Of a stretch of 64,000 nucleotides of DNA, positions 9,992 to 21,493 are shown one piece after another. Origin of the DNA: Gaertneriomyces semiglobifer (Eukaryota; Chytridiomycota; Chytridiomycetes; Spizellomycetales; Spizellomycetaceae). A program made the position numbers and the translations under genes. The DNA is taken from NCBI GenBank assembly GCA_025558075.1, contig JAHLKF010000041.1:1-64000 (forward strand), read 5' to 3'. Position 1 is the stretch's first letter, and each line of letters begins with the position of its first letter. Below the pieces are notes generated by a model. That model was not told where the DNA came from, ran no database searches, and was given only the letters and a program-made list of their open reading frames with translations.

Positions 9992-12682
9992 ATGCGTATG
10001 CTCCGTGTGCTCCTACATCCCAAATATCCAGTTCTCAAACCGACCCTAGTTCCTGTTTCGCTGTTGAGACCTGCTGTTGTTGGTTCCGTCACACTTTTCA
10101 CATCTGGATCTAGAGTTTGTTGCAACCTCTATACTGCTGCCACACGTCCTGTTTCTTCTTTGAGAACTGGGGCTGCTGTGTTCACACCTGGTACCCTGTT
10201 CACTCAAGGATCCAACATGTCTACTGCCCTTACATGGTCGCTGTCTGCCGCCGACATTAAGCGTCGCACCGACGAGCTGATCTCCAAAGCCCGGAAGGTG
10301 TACGATGATGTGGCCGCTTTGTCGGATGAGCAGTGCAACTTTAGAACGGTGGTGGAACCACTGGCGAGGATGGACAGCTGGTGGGCTGTTGAAACCAGTA
10401 ATGTGCGTACCATTTGCTGTCAATGAATTTCGGCCTGTGTAGAGTAGACCGCCCCTCGTTAACGCTACTGCTCGAACTTACAGCTGACCTTTCCGCAACA
10501 TGTCAACACCAACAAAGATGTGAGAGATGCAGCCGTAGAAGCCAACAAGGCTCTGGATGTGGGTATACGCAGGTTCCTAGGCTTGAACGATTTGCTTTCT
10601 GGAACGAAGCTCTGATCTCTTTGCAATAACCCCCTCTGCAGGAATTCGAAATTGAGCAATCTATGCGCGAGGATCTCTACACGTCCATTCTCGCAACCAA
10701 GAAGAAGGGGGAGTCAGTAGATCCAGAGTCTGCTCGTTTGCTCGAGTTCCTGGAGCGTGACTTTAGACGCAATGGGCTCGCGCTTCCCAAGGAACAGCGG
10801 GATGAGTTGAAGAAGCTCAAGCAGCGTCTGGCTGATATATGCACAGAGTATGGCCAAACGCTTGCAGAAGATAAGACGGAGGTAACATTTACCAAAGAGG
10901 AGTTGGATGGACTTCCTGAAGACTTCTTTGAAGGTCGCAAGAAGGTGGACGTTGATGGAACAGAGAAATACGTTGTCACAATGAAGTACCCTGATGTGTA
11001 AGTCTGGCGAGAACTCCAGTTATTCAAAGATGACAAGCCGGTGCTGATCATTGCGGTGGTTCAGGCTTCCTATCATGCGTATGGCCAAGCGCGAGCAAAC
11101 TCGTAAGGTGCTTGACCTTGCGAATGGCCGAAAGTGTCAGTCGAACATTGCGCTTCTTGAAGAAGCAGTTCGTATTCGTGCGCAGATCGCCAAGATGCTC
11201 GGATATGAAAACCACGCGGCCTTTAAGCTCGAGATCAAAATGGCCAAAGACCTCCGAACTACCGAAACGTTCTTGAAGGAGCTCATGGAAAGTCTCAAGC
11301 CATACGGCGAGAAGGAGAAGGCTAGGCTTTTGGAGTTGAAAAAAAGCGAAACCGCGGGACAGTATGATGGCCGTTTGAATTCATGGGATTACCAGTACTA
11401 CAACCGATTGTTGCTTGAACGCGATTACGCCATCAACAATGAGGAAATCAAGCAGTACTTTTCCCTATCATCCGTAACGGAAAAGATGTTGAGGCTATAC
11501 GAGTCTATTATGGGCATTAAAGTGACTGAGTCCAAGCCCGAGACGACGTGGCATCCGGATGTCAAGTTCTACACGATAACGGACGCGGAAACCAACGAGC
11601 TTGTTGGTCAATTCTATCTGGACCTTCACCCGCGTGAGGGCAAGTACACCCATGCAGCGGTATTCCCGCTTCAACCTAGCTGTGAGATGCCGGATGGCAA
11701 GAGACAGCATCCCATCGCGGCCATGGTGGCCAACTTTTCCGCCCCGACACCGAGCCAACCGAGCTTGTTGAAGCATGACGAAGTTGTGACCTTTTTCCAT
11801 GAACTTGGACATGTAGTGCACGAATTGGCCAGTAAAACCAAATGGACCCGCTTTGCAGGTACCAGAGTAGAGGGCGACTTTGTTGAGGCTCCTAGTCAGA
11901 TGCTTGAGAACGTGAGTACTCTCTCTATGAGAACCTTTGGACTCGTATGCCTACTCCTTGAAAATGGCCGCATGTGCTAATATCTCTGCGCTTGTTTGGC
12001 TTTCATTAGTGGTGCTGGGACCGTGAGACCCTCCCGCTTTTGTCTTCCCACCATGCTACAGGCGCCCCCCTCCCTGAATCCCTCATCACATCTTTGATCA
12101 ATTCCAAAACCGTCAACGCGGCGCTCTTCAACCTCCGCCAACTGTTCTTTGGGTGGTTCGACTACCAGATCCACACTGTGTCTCCAGAAGATGCCAAGAA
12201 CGTGGACACGACCGCCTTGTGGACTCGCTTAAGAAACCAGGTGACCTTGATCGATGTTCCCCAGGACGCACCGGAGACGGAAAAGACGTGGGGTCATGCT
12301 GCGTTTGGTCACATGATGGGTGGATATGACGCTGGTTACTACGGTATGTTCGCCGTCATGAAACTGATCCCCATCCTCCCTCGACCGTTTGTTGTGTGAT
12401 CTCACTATTAATGCTCTGTGGCTGCCAATTCTCTTCTCTTCTTGCTTTCTCTTAGGTTACCTTTATTCGCAAGTATTCTCTGCCGACATGTTTTACTCTC
12501 GATTCAAGAAGAACCCATTGGACGCCAAAATCGGGAAGGAGTATCGGAAAAAGGTCTTGCAGCCTGGTGCTAGCCATGATGGACGAAAACTTGTAGAGGA
12601 CTTTTTGGGCAGAGAGGTCAGGAGAGAAGCGTTCTTGGTGAACTTGGGTCTGATGAAGGAGGAAGATTTGGTCGAGGCATAA
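9992..12682 (+). CDS. M3 metallopeptidase (thimet oligopeptidase / saccharolysin type)
   Basis: Six exons: 9992-10402, 10484-10558, 10642-10997, 11065-11911, 12010-12343, 12456-12682, all in phase. The zinc motif HELGH lies in VTFFHELGHVVHELASK, with the downstream Glu ligand in DFVEAPSQMLENW. M3 signatures FPQHVNTNKDVRDAA, QFYLDLHPREGKYTHAA, HHATGAPLPESLI and GYDAGYYGYLYSQVFSADMF follow the family order. From the internal Met at 10217 (MSTALTWSL) the protein is 674 residues, the usual size. From 9992 it gains 75 residues rich in Arg, Ser and Leu with no acidic residues, which looks like a mitochondrial presequence. Alternative starts could give cytosolic and mitochondrial forms. M3 peptidases cleave short oligopeptides. 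Confidence 0.93.
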
Positions 12683-12974
12683 AGAAGCGTTAGCTCTCTC
12701 AGGTTCAAGTGTACTTAGTCTGCTCCGAACTGTCCAAATAGTAACTGTTATGAAACATGCAACCCACACTGTTCGTGGAAATGAAACTGGTCATCCCGTG
12801 TATCAAAAAGAAAATGAATTCGCGGGCGATATTACAGCCCAAATTGTAGGGTACAAAAGATAACAGTAACAACATAAACATAGAAAGAAATTCAAAAGGT
12901 ATCGGAATCGGTTTACCAAATGCACACGTATGCGCGCAAGGGCAAGAAACTGTTTCGCTGGACGCCAAGTCTTT
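12683..12974. other. Convergent 3' interval
   Basis: 292 bp between the stops of the peptidase and the acyl-CoA dehydrogenase. AT-rich 3' UTR-like sequence; no gene seen. Confidence 0.5.
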
Positions 12975-14897
12975 CTACAGACGAGCTTCAGGGAAGTTCT
13001 TCATGGCCTGCCTCACAGCAAGATCAGCCATAATTTCTAGGAAAAAACGAAAAACGTCAGCACATTCGCCAAATGCCAAGGAAATGTATCAGAACGTTTG
13101 TTTTTTACCTTCCGCCCCGCCCAAGATAGCACCAAACTTGTTGCTCCGCTGGAAGCTTTCAATGACACGTCCCATACCAGTGCGGGTGATGGCACGTCCA
13201 CCAAAGATCTGAACGGCGTTGTCGGAAACACGTTGGGTCATGCGAGTGGCTTGATATTTGAGAAGACCCAATGGACCAGCCAAATGAATCGCCTGGTCCT
13301 TGTAACTCAACTGCGTCATTTGGTACGTGGTTGTCTCAAGATAGCCCTGAAGAGACTCTACTCCAGCGAGCTAAGTTGCGAAAATACAAAAGAGTGAGGA
13401 AATGAAAGAAAAAAACAATTGAACTTGAGTCTACGCACCATCTCCGCTAGCTTGAACCTGATAACCGGCTGTTCAAGCAGTTTCTTGCCAAACACCATTC
13501 TCTGGTTGGCCCATTTGAAGCACTCTTCAGTCACAAGCCTGGCCGCCCGCGTCGCTCCAACAACCATACTCCACCGCTCATGGTTAAAGTTTGCCATGAT
13601 AACAGGGAATCCCTTGTTCTCTTTTCCAATCAAGTTCTCAACCGGAACCTTGACGTTTTCAAATGTAACATATGCAGTTCCAGCAGACGTCGAGCCAGAG
13701 GTCTTGATGATCTTTGTCTCGACACCCTCCACACGCGGGATAAGAAGCATGGAGATGCCATTCATTCCTTTGCCACCGGTACGCACCGCGGTGGTGAAAT
13801 AATCCGAAAAGGTGCCGTTAGTGATCCACTTCTTCACTCCATTCACGATGAAATGCTTGCCATCCGGCGTTTTGACCGCCGTGGTGCTCAAGTTGGCAAC
13901 ATCACTTCCAACAGTCGGCTCAGTAATGGCCAAACAAATTCTCTTGTTACCCAACAAGATTTCTTTGACGACGGTGTCTTGCATCCACCTTGGTCCAAAG
14001 TTCAAAAGAGGGGGGAGACCGATACACATTCCACTCGCTAATCCCTCAGCATAGCAGTAAATACCTAGCCTGGTCGTCTCTTCGTGAGCAATCATTTCAT
14101 GGAAGTAATCAAACTCGTCGGGCGAAACATTGGCCGGGAGGGAGGGTACCAGCTTCAGATGCGGTCCTGGGCCAAGACGACACGCCAAAAGACCCATTTG
14201 ACCCATTTTTTGGTATACTTCCAAGTCAGGTGCTTCGCCCATGGCGTCCATTGAGGCCGCGTCAGGCATCAGTTCTCGGTCGTAAAACTCGCGAAGCGCC
14301 TGACGGAACCTGATATGGGATTCTCTGGCAAAAGCGGGTTGGCAGGTGAGACTGACTGTATGATGGAGCAGTAAGGCATAAGATTACTGTGCTTACTTGT
14401 AGAAAGGAGAGGGACGCCCCTGCCAGAATCCAGATTCGGCATAAGGAACCTTGCTGAATTCTCCGGGCTTGGTTAATTGAAGTTTAGGCTTTTCGTCGGC
14501 GATTTGGCCGATGATGTAGCGAGGTCCAAACTTTTCCATCACCTCCTGCCTGTGAAGGCCATAGAACTCCTCTGTTTTACACAACCATGCATTAGTTTAG
14601 TCCTCATGTTGAGAGGGTAGCCCAATTATACGCCTCAAGTTCTCTTTCGGCCCGCTGAGCGGGACCTCCCACTACGACGCATGTAAACCATCATCTCGAA
14701 ACTTCCCAACATCACTACTCACCAGTTGCATCCTTGCCGGCGACGTTGAGAAGAACGCCCTCGCCGCCTGGGTGGAGGCCCATGAACCTGGAGAGGTCAT
14801 AGACGTAGGAGTCGATGATGATCCAGCAGTCGTCAGCCTTGTTATGCTTTGCGACCTCATCGCGTGACACCTTGCGAAGCTCTTTGACTGGAGCCAT
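12975..14897 (-). CDS. Cytochrome b5 - acyl-CoA dehydrogenase fusion
   Basis: Exons 14897-14723, 14571-14397, 14324-13439, 13370-13109, 13036-12975 give 519 residues. Residues 1 to about 85 are a cytochrome b5 domain: [20 protein letters not shown], the heme ligand in HPGGEG and the second ligand in EEFYGLHR. The rest is an acyl-CoA dehydrogenase: [15 protein letters not shown] (FAD/substrate loop), [39 protein letters not shown], and the C-terminal [19 protein letters not shown]. Such b5-ACAD fusions are known in fungi and are thought to act in beta-oxidation outside the usual ETF pathway, with b5 as a possible electron acceptor; that role is inference. The last exon encodes only about 20 residues ([12 protein letters not shown]). 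Confidence 0.94.
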
Positions 14898-15544
14898 GAT
14901 TCCTTTCTCTTACTGTATATATGTGTATAAGTGTGTATCTGCGTGTTGCGCCTTCTCCACACTCTGCCTCTCGCTTGCCCTTTTGATCTCTCGAGTCTCT
15001 ATCTATCTCCACCTCCACCTCCTCTCTCGTCGATGCAACCTCGTCACTTTAACGCCCAAATGGGGGATCCTCGGTTAAATATTCACGCGACCCGCGTGCG
15101 TGTGTGTTGCCTGTTGCCTGCGTGTGTGTGTGTGTGTGATGATGCCCCCTTTCTTCCTTCCGTCTCTCGGGGGATGCTGCTTCATTCATTCAAATTCAAT
15201 TCAAGGAATACCCCACATATGCCATATGCAACAATACCCCAATCCAAAGAATGCCCTCCTCTTGTTTGCCGTCTCTTAATTGCCATTAATAGCAACTGAT
15301 TGCAAACCGACGCGGCGTTCGAACAAGTTATTATTTGCCACACGGTGCGAACCTTGATGGCTAAACAGTATTGCCGAGGTCACACGCACGTGGTCGGCGC
15401 ATTTTATCGGAGACTTTATGTGTGAAATGACAAAGTGCACAGTCCGGACACTCTCGGACGGGGACTCAATCGTGTAAAACGCGCGACGCTTTCGCTTCTG
15501 TTGTTACTCTTACTGTTGATATCATATATATTGCGATATAGAGA
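14898..15544. other. Intergenic promoter region with CT-rich and GT repeats
   Basis: Divergent 5' regions of the b5-dehydrogenase and MRM1 genes. Contains a CT-rich stretch near 14990-15030 and a short (GT)n near 15120-15138, and AT-rich sequence near 15510-15540 just before the MRM1 start. No coding potential seen. Confidence 0.5.
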
Positions 15545-16588
15545 ATGAACACTGCAATGTCAGCGAGACACTCGCTTAGGAGCATCACTCAGAAGTGCTC
15601 GGGGATACAACTGAAACGTTTCAAGTCCACCGTCTCGAGGTCGTCGGATACTCTGTATGGCGCTTCGTCTGTCTTGGCGGCCTTGAAAGCCAATCACAGA
15701 CACTTGAAAACACTATTCGTCAGATCCCAATCTCCAAGCTCTTTCTCTGCGTTGAAGAGTGCATTGACCGATGATCGCGACGTGGTTCAGAAAGCCCTTT
15801 CCTTGGCCCGACAACGCGGCATCCCTATTCAGGAGCAGTCCTCTTCCCGATTAGATGCCATGTCTGATGGGAGGCCCAATCAGGGTTTGGTTCTGACTGC
15901 TTCACCACTTACGGTACCGGTCATTACTTCTCTTGGGCCTTTTTCTCCCGACGACAGCACCTACGAATTACACACATCTTCAACTTCCGCTTCGCTCACA
16001 ATGTCCACTGCCAATGCGCGTTTCCCACTCTTCCTCGCCCTCGACTCTTTATCAGACCCACAAAATCTTGGGTCCATTCTCCGCACCGCGCACTTTTTCA
16101 ATATCGACGGTATCGTCATGACCACATCCGAATCCGTGTCCGTTGGCAGCGTCGTCAGCAAAACAAGTGCTGGTGCGCTCGAAGTCCTCTGCAATCCCAA
16201 CGTTGTCGACTCATCACATGCATATCCGAACAGATTGTGGACGCTGGGAAACTTGACCAAGTTTGTGTCAGAGAGCAAAAAGAACGGATGGTCCATTTAC
16301 GGTACTGCCTTGCATTCTGATCAGGCCGCAATTGATATCACAAGGTATCTTCAGACGCGACAGTCGGATCCCAGTGTACCGTCCCTTTTCAATGGGCCCA
16401 CACTACTGGTCATGGGAAGCGAAGGAAAGGGGCTGCGGCAAGGAGTCGCGAAGGTGTGTGATGACCATATCGTTATCGGTGGGAACGAGTTCATCGACGA
16501 CGATGAGGTTGGCAAAGGCCAAGTTGGAGAATCACTGAATGTTGGAGTGGCAACCGGTATCCTTCTTCATGCTTTGCTCTGCTCCTAA
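15545..16588 (+). CDS. MRM1: Mitochondrial rRNA 2'-O-ribose methyltransferase (SpoU/MRM1)
   Basis: Uninterrupted ORF of 347 residues. The first 30 residues are basic and hydroxylated without acidic residues (MSARHSLRSITQKC, LKRFKSTVSR), a typical mitochondrial presequence. A substrate-binding domain begins LYGASSVLAALKAN. The SPOUT knot motifs follow: DPQNLGSILRTAHFF (motif 1 Asn/Arg), VMGSEGKGL (motif 2) and ESLNVGVATGILLHAL (motif 3). MRM1 methylates a ribose in the peptidyl-transferase centre of the large mitochondrial rRNA. The Ser/Asp-rich inserts are longer than in bacterial TrmH. The gene ends 89 bp from the stop of the convergent SIM protein. Confidence 0.92.
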   Translation: MNTAMSARHSLRSITQKCSGIQLKRFKSTVSRSSDTLYGASSVLAALKANHRHLKTLFVRSQSPSSFSALKSALTDDRDVVQKALSLARQRGIPIQEQSSSRLDAMSDGRPNQGLVLTASPLTVPVITSLGPFSPDDSTYELHTSSTSASLTMSTANARFPLFLALDSLSDPQNLGSILRTAHFFNIDGIVMTTSESVSVGSVVSKTSAGALEVLCNPNVVDSSHAYPNRLWTLGNLTKFVSESKKNGWSIYGTALHSDQAAIDITRYLQTRQSDPSVPSLFNGPTLLVMGSEGKGLRQGVAKVCDDHIVIGGNEFIDDDEVGKGQVGESLNVGVATGILLHALLCS

Positions 16589-16677
16589 GTTATGGTAGCC
16601 ACTACCACCGGTATGTTCTATTCCTGTACATATGTAGCGCTGCCCTTAGACATTCAGGGTCATCCCTTTTCAAATAA

Positions 16678-18531
16678 CTACCCGCTCTCTGCATCCTCCA
16701 TGTCATCCTCTCCCTCCTCCCTTCCATTTGCACGTTTGGCATCTTCGGCTTCAATTTCTCGGAACAAGTCCACATCACCTTCCAAAAACCGGCTGATTTC
16801 GCGCACGCTTTGCTCTACCTCATTCCTCTCTTGAGTGCCCAACCCCAAGCCACTTCCTGACACTTGACTTTCAAGGCTCAGACTCAAGCTGAGGGGTTGG
16901 CTCTCCATGATCGCTTCGTTTTCAAAGATGTGCTGACGGAAACGACCAGACCGATCGTCGTTGAGTCTAGAGCGAAACGACGATCTCGGCGGCGAAACCG
17001 AAAAGTCAAACACATCTTTCTTTGTTGCACTTCTGGCTGTTGACCGTATACCAGCAGATGGGCTACCAAACTTTCCAGCAAGAGGTGATGGAACGAATTG
17101 GTTTGTGAGAGGTGTTGATAAGAAAGGTGATGATAATGCCGATGCTGCAACTGGAGTTTGGGGATGTGTTGGGATCGGTGAGAGGTGAGCAAAGGACTGC
17201 AAAGATGGCGGAGAGAATAATCGAGGAGAATGGGGCAAAAGCGTCTCGTGGGACGGAGTACTCGCTGAAGGGGGTATCACCGGACGGGACGGCGACGTTT
17301 GCGTCTGTGAATCTCTGAATTTCGGCGGTGACGATGAGCCTTCGCCTGCGGAATCTTCCACAGCTTGTGAAGTTTCCGACGCAGACTCTTCTATTTCTGG
17401 ATTCTTCAATTGTGGAATGGTAGGTTGTGTCTCCGGTTCAGCAGAGTCGTGTGGCGCTGACAACTCCTCTGCCGGTTCCGGAGATGCTTCCTCTGCTGAC
17501 AACATTTCTTCGTCGGTTCCATCATACACCTGACTTAATTCCGCAAAGCGCGAATGGGCAATTGCTTCTTGTATATCTTCTGGTTCCTCCATTTCAGCGA
17601 TTGGTTGTGTAGTTGCTGCTTCCTCAGCGAGGCCTTCCTCCTCCTTGTACACTATTGGATCGTTCTGCAAATCGATTTCACTTGCAACATTAGCCGCCGC
17701 CACATCCGTTCTTTGATCCAGGTCCTCTCCTGCCGAAGCAGTGTCCGCAATCTGTTCCTCCACATCGGTTTCGATCATATCCCGCGCCTTATCCGTCTCA
17801 TCTGCTGAGGGCTCTGCCGAGGGTTCTGCTGGGTTTTCTACATCATTCGTTTCAACCACGTCGCTCTGTTCTGCATCACCATTTCCACTCTGGGTATCCT
17901 CTTCCTTATCATCTTGCGTCAGATCAATCACTTCATCACTTGCCCAAAAACTGGAATGTGCTTCCCACGGATCCCTCTCATTATCCCCATCCTGCGTAAG
18001 ATCCAAGACCGCAGTCAGAACCGGCGTGTGGCCAAGGTGCGGGAGAGGGATATGAGGTATGTAATTGTCGAGGTCCTGTGTAAGATCTAGCACGTCTTCG
18101 TCACATTCCATGCCATCTTTCGCTGTTGTCCATGCTCCGGCTGAGGGTCTATGTGATAGCAACCTTCGCCTCTTTGGTCGGGCGGTCTCTACTTTTGTCG
18201 CAGCTTCATCATTTGTTAGATCAACAACATTGTGGGTTGTCGTCAAGGGATCAACACCATCAGCGCTTGGCGCCCGTTCGTGAAGGTCCACACTATGCGC
18301 GCGGTTCACAATGCTAGGCAATGGCAACACCGGCGTTCTATCCCGCTTCCGTTTGATGCCCACACTTCGTCTTGGCTCGTGGATGTCCGCGGTTTTGGTG
18401 TTCGACCCGTCAATCTTTCCGCGGAACCGCAGCCATGGCATAGTCTCCAGGATGTACTTTAGAAGATGCGGTGATCGTGCGCTGCCCCCTGGCAATGCCT
18501 CTTCTAATCGTTGGCCCCTTTGTGGCATCAT
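16678..18531 (-). CDS. Protein with four SUMO-interacting motifs, otherwise unknown
   Basis: A single open frame of 617 residues, mostly low-complexity Glu/Ser/Pro. Four near-identical hydrophobic cores followed by acidic residues occur at residues 102 (VVDLTNDE), 147 (VLDLTQDLD), 175 (VLDLTQDGD) and 201 (VIDLTQDD). V/I-V/I/L-D-L-T is the classic SIM, and arrays of SIMs bind poly-SUMO in STUbLs and repair scaffolds. Basic clusters (IKRKRDR near 59, KRRRLL near 120) could be nuclear localisation signals. No RING, helicase or nuclease domain is visible, so this is not an obvious STUbL. The C-terminal half is Ser/Pro-rich with a helical tail (VEQSVREISRFLEGDVDLFREI). It is divergent from the family X polymerase with 273 bp between starts. 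Family unknown to me. Confidence 0.75.
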   Translation of the reverse strand: MMPQRGQRLEEALPGGSARSPHLLKYILETMPWLRFRGKIDGSNTKTADIHEPRRSVGIKRKRDRTPVLPLPSIVNRAHSVDLHERAPSADGVDPLTTTHNVVDLTNDEAATKVETARPKRRRLLSHRPSAGAWTTAKDGMECDEDVLDLTQDLDNYIPHIPLPHLGHTPVLTAVLDLTQDGDNERDPWEAHSSFWASDEVIDLTQDDKEEDTQSGNGDAEQSDVVETNDVENPAEPSAEPSADETDKARDMIETDVEEQIADTASAGEDLDQRTDVAAANVASEIDLQNDPIVYKEEEGLAEEAATTQPIAEMEEPEDIQEAIAHSRFAELSQVYDGTDEEMLSAEEASPEPAEELSAPHDSAEPETQPTIPQLKNPEIEESASETSQAVEDSAGEGSSSPPKFRDSQTQTSPSRPVIPPSASTPSHETLLPHSPRLFSPPSLQSFAHLSPIPTHPQTPVAASALSSPFLSTPLTNQFVPSPLAGKFGSPSAGIRSTARSATKKDVFDFSVSPPRSSFRSRLNDDRSGRFRQHIFENEAIMESQPLSLSLSLESQVSGSGLGLGTQERNEVEQSVREISRFLEGDVDLFREIEAEDAKRANGREEGEDDMEDAESG

Positions 18532-18804
18532 TTCTCGAATAGATATTGCCTATCGAATGAGCGTTTTGTTACCCTATGCGCCCCAAAACACGAAATGTCA
18601 AACAAACTGGACGACGCCGGACAGTCGTCGTATATTTTTGTCCCACGCTCGGAAAAAAGACAATGCAATTGTGGCACCAGCTATGATGGAACACCTATTA
18701 TCGGCAGTAGAAGGAAACCTATTAGCAGTGATTTTACATTAGAACAATAAGCGTATGAGCTTGGGGCGGGGGGCCTGAGGAGCAAGCAGAGTCCATGGTG
18801 AACG
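18532..18804. promoter_or_regulatory. Divergent promoter shared by SIM protein and Pol X
   Basis: 273 bp between the start codons of two head-to-head genes that both look nuclear and genome-maintenance related. No TATA box is obvious. Co-regulation is an inference from the arrangement. Confidence 0.45.
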
Positions 18805-21349
18805 ATGACAGGAAGGGAGGACGCTTTGGTAGACTCGAACTCTGGGACCAGTACTGAACCCGCCAGTGACAGTGACGGAGATGTGAATGCTCAGCCATCG
18901 CAACCTTTTGATTCGCAGCTCTCTTCTGTTTCCCAACACTCACCGCCTAGGGTAACCCCAGGACAGCCTCTGACTCTCTCCACGTCTCGTGGTTCTCGCT
19001 CTCCACCACCGCCTGTCTCTCGACTGCGACCCGGTGCTAGGCGTGACAAAACATCTGCGGGACTGAATTTCCGTAAGCAGCAGTACCGGGAGAATCCTTC
19101 AGCACGAAGGGTGGGATGGAGCGGGAGGCAAAAATCCACCACGAACGTTCCCAGCAATGTCAACGAGACCTGGACAGAGGTGGACGAAAATTGGCAAGAC
19201 AGTTTGGACGGCCATCAGCAGCCTCTCATACGGCCGGACACCTTGGATGTGAAGACAGAGACATTGGATGATAAAGTGGATGAGAAGCCCGAGTGTGCAG
19301 CGAGGCCCAGAATGCAGCTCACTCTGGTTAATTGTCACCCTGCCGGGTGGGCCCGGTTGACTCGGCACCACTCTTCTGCCAATGCTTGTACTAAACCGCC
19401 AAAGATTTTCTCCGGCATCGTTGCACTTCTTGTATATACAGGTCTATCTGTTCTGCAGCACTCCATCCTCTCCAAACGGTGGGCGGAATTCGGAGGCGTC
19501 GTCGCCGTAACATACAGTGAAAATGTCGATGTTCTTCTGTGCAGTTACACTGGACCACGGTTAGCAAAAGAGCTTGGGTTGGAGAAAATACCGGAAGACT
19601 TGTTGGTGTTAAGAGGAGACTGGGCTGGAAGGTGCATTATGGTAGGTCGCTTTGCAAGCAGCGCGCAGGGCTCATACTTGTTGTCATAAAGAGAAACTCC
19701 TTACATTTGCTGCTTGTTTATAGATGCAACGTCTGCTTGATGATGTACATTACTCTACGTCGCAAAGGACGATGAGTCAGCTTGAGAGTTCACAGAGGGA
19801 ATTCTCACAACCGTCGCTGTCGCAAGATTATGCATCTCAGCCGACTGAATTGATGTCTTCCTCCTCGGCACCTTCAAAAGTGGTAGCCAAGGAGGGGGAG
19901 GTCTCCAAGTTGAAGCGGAAACGGAAGCTCCCTCGAACACCGCGCTTGTCCAGCTCCGAAATCCATGTTTCAGGGTCGTATGATTCAGAAGGTCGGTCTA
20001 GTGTCACCGACGCAAGCGACGAAAAGGCTACCTTGTCTTCGGGGCTTTTCGGAAGTAGCCTGTTTGAAGAACCAGCTAGTGACACTGAAACAGAGACTGA
20101 AGAGGAACACTGGATTGAAGAACCTATCCGAGCTGAAAGCTCACCGACCGTTGCAGAGGAAGACGTATCGACCGACCCAGCGTCTTCTTCTGAGGATGAA
20201 TCACGGCCTCGTAAACGCAGACACTCTTCCACTCGCACTCCAAAGCTCAATCGCAACAGGCCCGCTAAAGCATCCATGGCGTTCGCCTGTGTCCGATCTG
20301 GAACCGCACAGCTCAATTTGAATGCTCATCTTACAGAGCCACTCTCACTACTCCTCCAGCGCTACGAGGCTACCAATGACACGTGGCGCTCGTACTCTTA
20401 CCGTCGGGCCATCACATCGCTCAAGCGTCTCCGAACCGAAATTACCTCTGTTGAGCAATTAGATGGCATGAAAATGAGATGCATAGGATCACGTATTCGA
20501 GAAAAGATTGCAGAAATTCTTCAGACAGGGGAACTGCGAAAACTGAAACCGGAGAACCTGCCGGAATTCGAACGCGTGGTTGGCATATTTGGCAAGATAC
20601 ATGGTGTCGGAGCTGCTACTGCATCGACATTCTACGCTATGGGTTGTCGAACCTTGGATGATCTCATTACGAATGAAAAACTGTTCAGCAGGCTTTCGCA
20701 CGACCAACGGATCGGATTAAAGTACTATGACGATTTTCAGCAGCGCATTCCGCGGGCTGAGGTGGATGAAATCATTACGCTATGTACGAAGGCTTTAAAA
20801 GCAGTTAGACCGAGTTTGGAAATCATGTGTTGCGGGAGTTACCGGCGAGGCAAAGAGAGTTGTGGGGATGTTGATCTGTTGGTGTCTGAGCCGAATGACG
20901 CATTCGCCGGTGTTGTGAAGGATTTCGTTGCTGCTGGGTTGGATGCTGGATGGTTGTTGGATTCATTGCATGGAAGAAACGGCAAGGCGTTGAGTGACGA
21001 TACTATGTTATGGATGGGGGTGATTCGATGCCCGTCTGCTTCTGGCGACGTGGGCCCGAGACTCGCGAGACGTTTGGATATTTTTCTTACGCCTCAGCAG
21101 TCGATTGGAGCTGCATTGCTTCATTATACTGGCAGCGACGTCTTCAATCGGTCATTAAGGAAGCTTGCCCAAACAAAGAGAATGAAGTTGAGTCAAAAAG
21201 GACTGTTCAGGAATGTGCATAGGTGGCGGGATGGCGAAGGCGGAAGGGCAAATACAGATGGCGAATGGGTCGCTGGAAGGACCGAAGCGGACATTTTGGA
21301 AACGTTAGGTGTGGGATGGAAGGAGGCTTGGGAACGAGATTGTGGATAA
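18805..21349 (+). CDS. BRCT-containing family X DNA polymerase (Pol lambda/mu/IV type)
   Basis: Two exons (18805-19641, 19724-21349) give 820 residues. A BRCT domain lies at about 193-279 (FSGIVALLVYTG through LRGDWAGRCIM). An SQ-rich linker follows, then the 8-kDa lyase-like domain (LLLQRYEATNDTWRSYSYRRA), the helix-hairpin-helix GKIHGVGAATASTFY, and the palm motif CGSYRRGKESCGDVDLLV, whose DxD is D661/D663. The third metal ligand is D731 in ARRLDIF, and the fingers carry LLHYTGSDVFNRSLR. Family X polymerases fill gaps in base-excision repair and end joining; the BRCT recruits Ku/XRCC4-Lig4. At 820 residues it is longer than human Pol lambda because of the linker. In the YF-TGS sugar-selection motif this protein has HY-TGS. 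Confidence 0.93.
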
Positions 21350-21493
21350 AACCGCGCCATAAGACGGTCCGGTTACTTGATTATTCAAAGTAGATATTGT
21401 TGCGTGAGATGTATATAATGCAGAAACAAGCTAGAATGTTCACAACCATCCGGCGTGGGTATAGGTCATCGCCGCTCGATCAAGATCATGGTT

